Below the pieces are notes generated by a model. The model searched no databases. It was not told the origin of the DNA and saw nothing but the letters and a program-made list of their open reading frames with translations. Below are positions 31,035 to 35,872 of a DNA stretch of 35,872 bases, one piece after another. Origin of the DNA: Lachnospiraceae bacterium UBA7729 (GTDB taxonomy: Bacteria > Bacillota > Clostridia > Lachnospirales > Lachnospiraceae); contig DLFD01000081.1 of the NCBI GenBank assembly GCA_002482005.1, positions 1 to 35,872 on the forward strand, given 5' to 3'. Numbering within the stretch: position 1 is the stretch's first letter; every line of letters starts with the position of its first letter. A program made the translations under genes and the position numbers.

Positions 31035-32307
31035 CGAACAGGAAAATCTAAAAAAATGTTGTGACGAGGTTTTTGGTGCAGAGAATCATGTAGAGACAAT
31101 CATTTGGAAAAACAAATATGGAGCAGGAGCATTTACGGTAGGTTTTATTAGCGTTCATGAATACATTTTTTGCTATAGCAAAAAAAGGCTTGCTAATATT
31201 ACATCTGAGTTAGATGAAGAAGGACAAAAAATGTATAGTAAACGAGATGAAAAATATCCCAATCGAGGCGGTTATATGACACAGCCGTTAATGACAAATT
31301 CGCTAGGTGATAGACCAAATCTCATGTATACAATTGAACATGATGGAGTAACCATTATGCCTAGAAAGCAATGGGTATGGTCTAAAGACAAACTCCAAGC
31401 GGCAATCGATAAAGGTGAGGTGGAGTTTTCTCTACAGAAAGATGGCACATACTCTGTTCGTTCTAAATCTTACTTATACGATGAAGAAGGAAATATTAGG
31501 CGTGGAAAACCATTATCTATCATGAACGGTCCATTCAATCAGGAAGGAACAAAAGATATACGGGAGTTATTTGATGGTAAAGATGTTTTTGATTTCACAA
31601 AGCCAGCAGCACTTAAAAAAAAATTATTTTCATTGCAGGTGAATGACACCATTGATAAAGATTTCATTGTTATGGATTTCTTTTCAGGATCTGCAACTAC
31701 TGCACAAGCTGTCATGCAATTGAATGCAGAAGACCGCGGCCATCGTAAGTTTATTATGGTTCAGTTACCTGAAACTGCTGCTGAAAATAGTATAGCTAAT
31801 AAGATGGGGTTTCATAATATCTGCGAAATTGGAGAAGAACGTATTCGTCGCGTTGGGAAGAAGATTAAAAAGGATAGTTCGTTGACTACAGAGGATTTAG
31901 ATGTCGGATTCCGGGTGTTTAAAGTGGACTCCACGAATATGAAGGAAGTCTATTACAAGCCTTCTGAATATGGGCAGATGAATCTGGATAGTCTCATGAA
32001 CAATATAAAGGAAGATAGAACACCGGAGGATTTATTAATTCAGGTTATGCTAGATCTAGGTGTGTTGCTTTCTTCTAAGATCGAGGAAAAGACGATTGCA
32101 GGAAAGAGTGTGTTTTCTGTAGCGGATGGCTATCTTATTGCCTGCTTTGATAAAGATATCACGGGCGAGACAGTGAAAGGGATTGCTCAGAGACAACCAT
32201 TCTATGCGGTCTTCCGGGACAGCGGCATGGCAAGCGACAGTGTAGCGGCGAACTTTGAGCAGATCTTTGAGACATACAGTCCGAACACGATAAGGAAGGT
32301 GCTGTGA
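31003..32307 (+). pseudogene. mod: Type III Mod copy 2, C-terminal part (after the frameshift)
   Basis: This 434-codon frame continues the second methylase. It has the NNEQENLKKCCDEVFGAENHV segment, a recognition region unlike that of copy 1 (about 31060-31600), the AdoMet motif MDFFSGSATTAQAV near 31672, and a C-terminus almost identical to copy 1 (VFKVDSTNMK through YSPNTIRKVL). The central part is clearly more AT-rich than its surroundings, as expected for an imported recognition domain. The first ATG of the frame (31003) lies inside the upstream part and has no ribosome binding site, so separate translation is doubtful. If the frameshift is corrected, the protein would be about 635 aa like copy 1. 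Confidence 0.85.
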
Positions 32308-32308
32308 G

Positions 32309-35300
32309 ATGGCAGATATGAAATTCAAATTCACGATACAGCCCTATCAGACGGATGCGGTCGACAGCATTGTCAAGGTTTTTGCAGGGCAGCCGTATCA
32401 GGACCGTGTCAGCTATCGCCGCGATACCGGTAGCCAGAAGGTGGAGAGGAATCTTTTTAACTATAAGCTTTCGGATGAGGACCTGTTTATGGGCTTTGCT
32501 AATGCTCCGGTTTCGCTGACCGGGTACCAGCTTCTGGAGAATATTCGGAAAGTTCAGGCAGACAACAATATCCGGCAGTCATCAAGCCTTTCAAAGCATC
32601 TGGGCTGCTGTTCGCTGGATGTGGAGATGGAAACCGGAACCGGAAAGACTTACGTTTACATCAAGACCATGTTCGAGCTGAACAAGCAGTATGGCTGGAG
32701 CAAGTTTATCGTGGTCGTTCCATCGATTGCAATCCGCGAGGGTGTCCGCAAGAGCTTCGAGACCATGCAGGACCACTTCATGGAATATTATGGGAAGAAG
32801 GCCCGCTTCTTTGTCTATAACTCTAAGAATCTGACGGACATCGATAACTTCAGCTCCAGCGCAGACCTGTCGGTCATGATTATCAATGTACAGGCGTTCA
32901 ATGCCCGCGGCAAGGATGCCCGCCGCATTCGCATGGAACTGGATGAATTCGGGAGCAGAAAACCAATCGATGTCATTCAGGCCAACCGGCCGATTGTAAT
33001 CCTGGACGAACCGCAGAAGATGGGTGGCAATGCAACGCAGGAATCTCTGAAAGAATTCAAGCCACTGTTCACATTGAACTTCTCGGCCACTCACAAGGAG
33101 CATCATGATCTGGTCTACGTTCTGGATGCTCTGGATGCATACAAGATGAAGTTGGTCAAGAAGATTGAGGTCAAGGGTTTTGACATTAAGAATCTGCGTG
33201 GAACAGATGGATACCTGTTCCTTGAAGGGATTCTTGTATCCCCGGACAAACCTCCGATGGCGCGCCTGGAATTCGAGATCGGCTATAACAAATCCATAAA
33301 CCGTGAAACAAGAATTGTGAAGGTGGATGATGATCTCTATGCACTGTCCAAAAACATGGAGCAGTACCAGGGATATCATATAAGCGAGATTGACCCGATC
33401 AGCGGAACGGTTTTATTTACCAATGGAGTATCGATTCATACCGGTGATGTGCAGGGGGACGTCTCAGAGAAAGACATTCGAAGAGTGCAGATCCGTGAAA
33501 CGATCCGGTCACACTTTGAGAAGGAGAAGGAGCTATTTGGCAGAGGTATCAAGACCCTGTCCTTGTTTTTCATCGACAAGGTAGAAAATTACAGAAAATA
33601 CGATGAGGACGGAAATGAAGTCAACTCCGAGTATGGTGAGATCTTCGAGCAGGAGTACTTGGACATCCTGAACGAGTATCTGACGTTATTCAATACTCCT
33701 TATGAGCAGTATCTGCGGAGCATCGATGTCCATGCTACGCATGCGGGATATTTCAGTATCGACAAGAAGGGACATAAGGTTGACAGCAGTCTGAAACGGG
33801 GAACTGATATCAGTGATGATGAATCGGCTTATGATCTGATCCTGAAGGATAAGGAAAAACTGCTGTCATTGGATAATCCTGTGCGATTCATTTTCTCTCA
33901 TTCTGCACTGCGGGAAGGCTGGGACAATCCGAATGTCTTTCAGATCTGTACCCTGAAGCACGGCGGTGACAGTACAACAAACAAGCGTCAGGAAGTAGGC
34001 CGCGGACTACGTATTTGCGTCAATCAACATGGCGACCGGATGGATGAGTCTGTCCTGGGAACTGAAGTTCAGAAGGTTAACCAGCTGACAGTGATCGCAA
34101 GTGATGGATATAAGGATTTTGTATCATCGCTGCAGAAAGAGATCCGTGCGGATCTGTATGAGCGCCCGACGAAAGCAACTCCGGAATACTTCGAGGGTAA
34201 GCGGATCAAGGCTGGTGAAGAAGTTGTTACTATCACCAGTGATCAGGCTCATACAATCTACTTCTATCTTGCAAAGAACGATTACATCGATGAAGACGGG
34301 CATGTGACGGACAAGTATCGGGCTGATGCAGAGAATAAAGTCCTCGCACCGCTTCCAGACAAAATAAAGGACATTACGGATGGCGTCCATGCTCTTGTGC
34401 AGGGCATCTTTGATGAGTATGCTCTTGATGGCATGATCGATGACGGCAATACAACAAAAGTCCAGGAAAACAAGTTGAATGATAACTTTTACAAGAAGGA
34501 GTTTCAGACTCTTTGGAATTACATCAACCATAAGTATACCTATACAGTTGAGTTTGACAGTGATGAACTGATTCGGAAGGCAGTCGCTCATATTGATGAA
34601 AAGATGTTCGTCGCAAAACTTCAGTATGTGGTGACCAAAGGAACGCAGGGAGAAGATTGGTCAATCGATAAAGTAAAGTCTGGAACTGGGTTCGTTGCGG
34701 AATCAACAAATACCTATAATCTTGAACGTGGTGAAGGAAGCCAGGTGAAGTATGATCTGGTTGGGAAGATTGCTGAAGGTACGCATCTTACCAGAAGAAC
34801 TGTTGTCGCAATCCTGAAAGGAATCTCACCGTTTAAGTTTGCCATGTTCCGGAATAATCCAGAGGAGTTTATTGCTAAGGCAATCCGTCTCATCAATGAG
34901 GAGAAAGCTACCATGATTGTAGATGATATCACCTACAACCAGACGAATGGCGTGTACGATTCTGCAATCTTTACCGCAGAGAAGAATAAGGATTTCTCGA
35001 GGGCCATTATCGGAAAGAAGAATGTGCAGGATTATGTGTTCCCGGATTCTGATGGCGAGAAAGCATTGGCTACAGAGATGGATCTGGACGAAAAGGTTGT
35101 TGTCTATGCGAAGCTCCCGAGAGGCTTCCAGATTCCCACACCAGTAGGCAATTACGCACCTGACTGGGCAATCTGCTTCCAGAAGGGGATGGTGAAGCAT
35201 ATCTTCTTTATTGCCGAGACAAAAGGTACTATGGAGAGTTTGAATTTGAAACCAATCGAGCAGGCAAAGATTCGGTGCGCGAAGAAGCTTTTCAGTGAGC

Positions 35301-35374
35301 TGTCGACAGATGATGTTGTATATCATGATGTAGATACATACCAGCACTTATTGGATGTGATGGAAGCTATTTGA
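32309..35374 (+). CDS. res: Type III restriction enzyme Res subunit
   Basis: The 1021-aa protein has a superfamily 2 helicase: Walker A METGTGKTYVY with GTGKT at 110-114, and motif II DEPQ at 233-236, the variant typical of type III Res. Motif III is FSATH and the motif VI region is NKRQEVGRGLRI. A C-terminal PD-(D/E)xK nuclease shows Asp952 and Glu970-Thr-Lys972 (PDWAI then FIAETKG). All key residues are intact. It cuts DNA after translocation or diffusion from two head-to-head unmethylated sites, in complex with Mod. It starts 1 bp after the second Mod stop. Since Res looks functional, at least one Mod must be active to protect the host, presumably copy 1. Confidence 0.94.
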   Translation: MADMKFKFTIQPYQTDAVDSIVKVFAGQPYQDRVSYRRDTGSQKVERNLFNYKLSDEDLFMGFANAPVSLTGYQLLENIRKVQADNNIRQSSSLSKHLGCCSLDVEMETGTGKTYVYIKTMFELNKQYGWSKFIVVVPSIAIREGVRKSFETMQDHFMEYYGKKARFFVYNSKNLTDIDNFSSSADLSVMIINVQAFNARGKDARRIRMELDEFGSRKPIDVIQANRPIVILDEPQKMGGNATQESLKEFKPLFTLNFSATHKEHHDLVYVLDALDAYKMKLVKKIEVKGFDIKNLRGTDGYLFLEGILVSPDKPPMARLEFEIGYNKSINRETRIVKVDDDLYALSKNMEQYQGYHISEIDPISGTVLFTNGVSIHTGDVQGDVSEKDIRRVQIRETIRSHFEKEKELFGRGIKTLSLFFIDKVENYRKYDEDGNEVNSEYGEIFEQEYLDILNEYLTLFNTPYEQYLRSIDVHATHAGYFSIDKKGHKVDSSLKRGTDISDDESAYDLILKDKEKLLSLDNPVRFIFSHSALREGWDNPNVFQICTLKHGGDSTTNKRQEVGRGLRICVNQHGDRMDESVLGTEVQKVNQLTVIASDGYKDFVSSLQKEIRADLYERPTKATPEYFEGKRIKAGEEVVTITSDQAHTIYFYLAKNDYIDEDGHVTDKYRADAENKVLAPLPDKIKDITDGVHALVQGIFDEYALDGMIDDGNTTKVQENKLNDNFYKKEFQTLWNYINHKYTYTVEFDSDELIRKAVAHIDEKMFVAKLQYVVTKGTQGEDWSIDKVKSGTGFVAESTNTYNLERGEGSQVKYDLVGKIAEGTHLTRRTVVAILKGISPFKFAMFRNNPEEFIAKAIRLINEEKATMIVDDITYNQTNGVYDSAIFTAEKNKDFSRAIIGKKNVQDYVFPDSDGEKALATEMDLDEKVVVYAKLPRGFQIPTPVGNYAPDWAICFQKGMVKHIFFIAETKGTMESLNLKPIEQAKIRCAKKLFSELSTDDVVYHDVDTYQHLLDVMEAI

Positions 35375-35409
35375 GGCAGTAAGCCTGCGCTGGCGGAGTC
35401 AAATAGCTT
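35364..35409 (+). terminator. Hairpin over the res stop codon, terminator candidate
   Basis: AAGCTATTTGA (35364-35374) and TCAAATAGCTT (35399-35409) are perfect reverse complements. A small GCC/GGC stem lies in the loop, and TTCATTCT follows. The stem includes the res stop codon. It probably ends the restriction transcript before the next gene, though the T-run is imperfect. Confidence 0.55.
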
Positions 35410-35416
35410 TCATTCT

Positions 35417-35872
35417 ATGGGGAACAGCTCGATGGAGATGAATTTTGAGGATAGAAAGAAGCTCATCACTTTATTAGAAGCAATTCATGGTATCCCGTAT
35501 GCAGTGGGAGTTATCTATGGCTGGTATGAAAATAATCATATCAGCTTGGATGAGGAGATAGAACTGCTATCAATTACTGATCCAGATAGTGAATACGACG
35601 ATTTGGAAAGATATTGGTTGAATATCAAAGAGGGCAAACCAGCGCTTGCTTCTAGAGAACAATCAGGTGAAGGCGAAGAAAACGATGATAGCTTTCAGGG
35701 CTTGGATCCTGTACACAAGGATACATTTGACTTCGGAAACGCAAATGTGGGCCAACAAAAGGCGATAACCACTATACACGGTCCAGTATTGATAATTGCA
35801 GGACCTGGTACAGGGAAAACATTTACTCTTGTTCAGAGAACTGTATATCTGATGATGTTGGGGTCGAATAGA
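35417..35872 (+). CDS. UvrD/PcrA-like helicase gene, 5' part, cut by window end
   Basis: The open frame runs for 152 codons from an ATG at 35417 to the window edge without a stop. ATGs at 35432 and 35438 are alternative starts; none has a clear ribosome binding site. The first 115 residues are an acidic region I do not recognise. Then comes a superfamily 1 helicase start: NVGQQKAITTIHGPVLIIAG followed by Walker A GPGTGKT and TLVQRTVYL. The final residues MMLGSNR do not look like a UvrD helicase, and they coincide with a repeat sequence (35852-35865). The gene may be broken at that point. It could belong to the neighbouring defence island. Confidence 0.75.
   Translation, partial: MGNSSMEMNFEDRKKLITLLEAIHGIPYAVGVIYGWYENNHISLDEEIELLSITDPDSEYDDLERYWLNIKEGKPALASREQSGEGEENDDSFQGLDPVHKDTFDFGNANVGQQKAITTIHGPVLIIAGPGTGKTFTLVQRTVYLMMLGSNR
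35852..35865. repeat. Second copy (partial) of the palindromic repeat found at 15559
   Basis: ATGATGTTGGGGTC at 35852-35865 is identical to 15559-15572, the left arm of the hairpin repeat between the OCD-family gene and eutA. The window ends 7 bp later, so the right arm is not visible. An end at a repeat is what an assembly break would produce. Confidence 0.55.

Noticed and set aside
31020..31040. Programmed ribosomal frameshift in Mod copy 2
   Set aside because: No slippery heptamer, stop-adjacent rare codon pattern or downstream pseudoknot is visible; a simple indel or sequence error is more likely.

Overview
The window looks like chromosomal DNA of an anaerobic Gram-positive Clostridia, most likely Lachnospiraceae-like. 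This rests on strong AGGAGG-type ribosome binding sites, tightly packed operons with ATGA overlaps, ethanolamine ammonia-lyase genes, an anaerobic-type sulfite reductase and clostridial family variants. Species cannot be read from the sequence. The last bases match a palindromic repeat seen earlier in the window, so the window may be a whole contig ending in a repeat.

Layout. (1) 1-3.9 kb: a secreted acidic protein (minus), a HIRAN-domain protein, a DUF5060/DUF5605-type glycoside hydrolase, and two gene remnants among hairpins and short repeats. (2) 4.0-8.6 kb: a plus-strand operon for a multi-subunit FAD/iron-sulfur amine or amino-acid dehydrogenase (2Fe-2S subunit, FAD/NAD subunit with ferredoxin-like tail, BFD-like subunit, DAO-type subunit) plus an iron-type alcohol dehydrogenase. 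(3) 8.6-9.4 kb: a MerR regulator with a GyrI-like effector domain (minus). (4) 9.7-19.3 kb: a plus-strand operon with a PotD-like binding protein, a PII protein, PotA, PotB, PotC, an ornithine-cyclodeaminase-family protein, EutA, EutB and EutC. No microcompartment shell genes are present. (5) 19.3-23.8 kb: a minus-strand sulfur operon read from a consensus promoter: ThiS-like carrier ending GGGQ, ThiF/MoeB-like E1, JAMM protease, siroheme sulfite reductase, TusA, YeiH-type exporter and a small membrane protein. (6) 24-35.4 kb: a defence island with a PLD-SNF2 helicase, DUF4391 protein, two tandem type III Mod genes (the second frameshifted) and a type III Res subunit. A partial UvrD-like helicase gene runs off the end.

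How the parts work together. Operons 2 and 4 each start with a promoter of MerR architecture: TTGACT and a -10 box separated by 19 bp, with a CTTGTA dyad in the spacer and 13 identical bases. Each is followed by a terminator-like leader hairpin. I infer one regulon, controlled by the MerR protein between the operons, that imports an amine or amino alcohol, deaminates it with B12-dependent EutBC and/or the flavin dehydrogenase, and reduces the aldehyde with the alcohol dehydrogenase. The sulfur operon matches the logic of protein-thiocarboxylate sulfur transfer, where a JAMM protease trims a residue from a ThiS-like carrier. The restriction island has two methylases with near-identical ends and different central recognition regions, which suggests specificity exchange.
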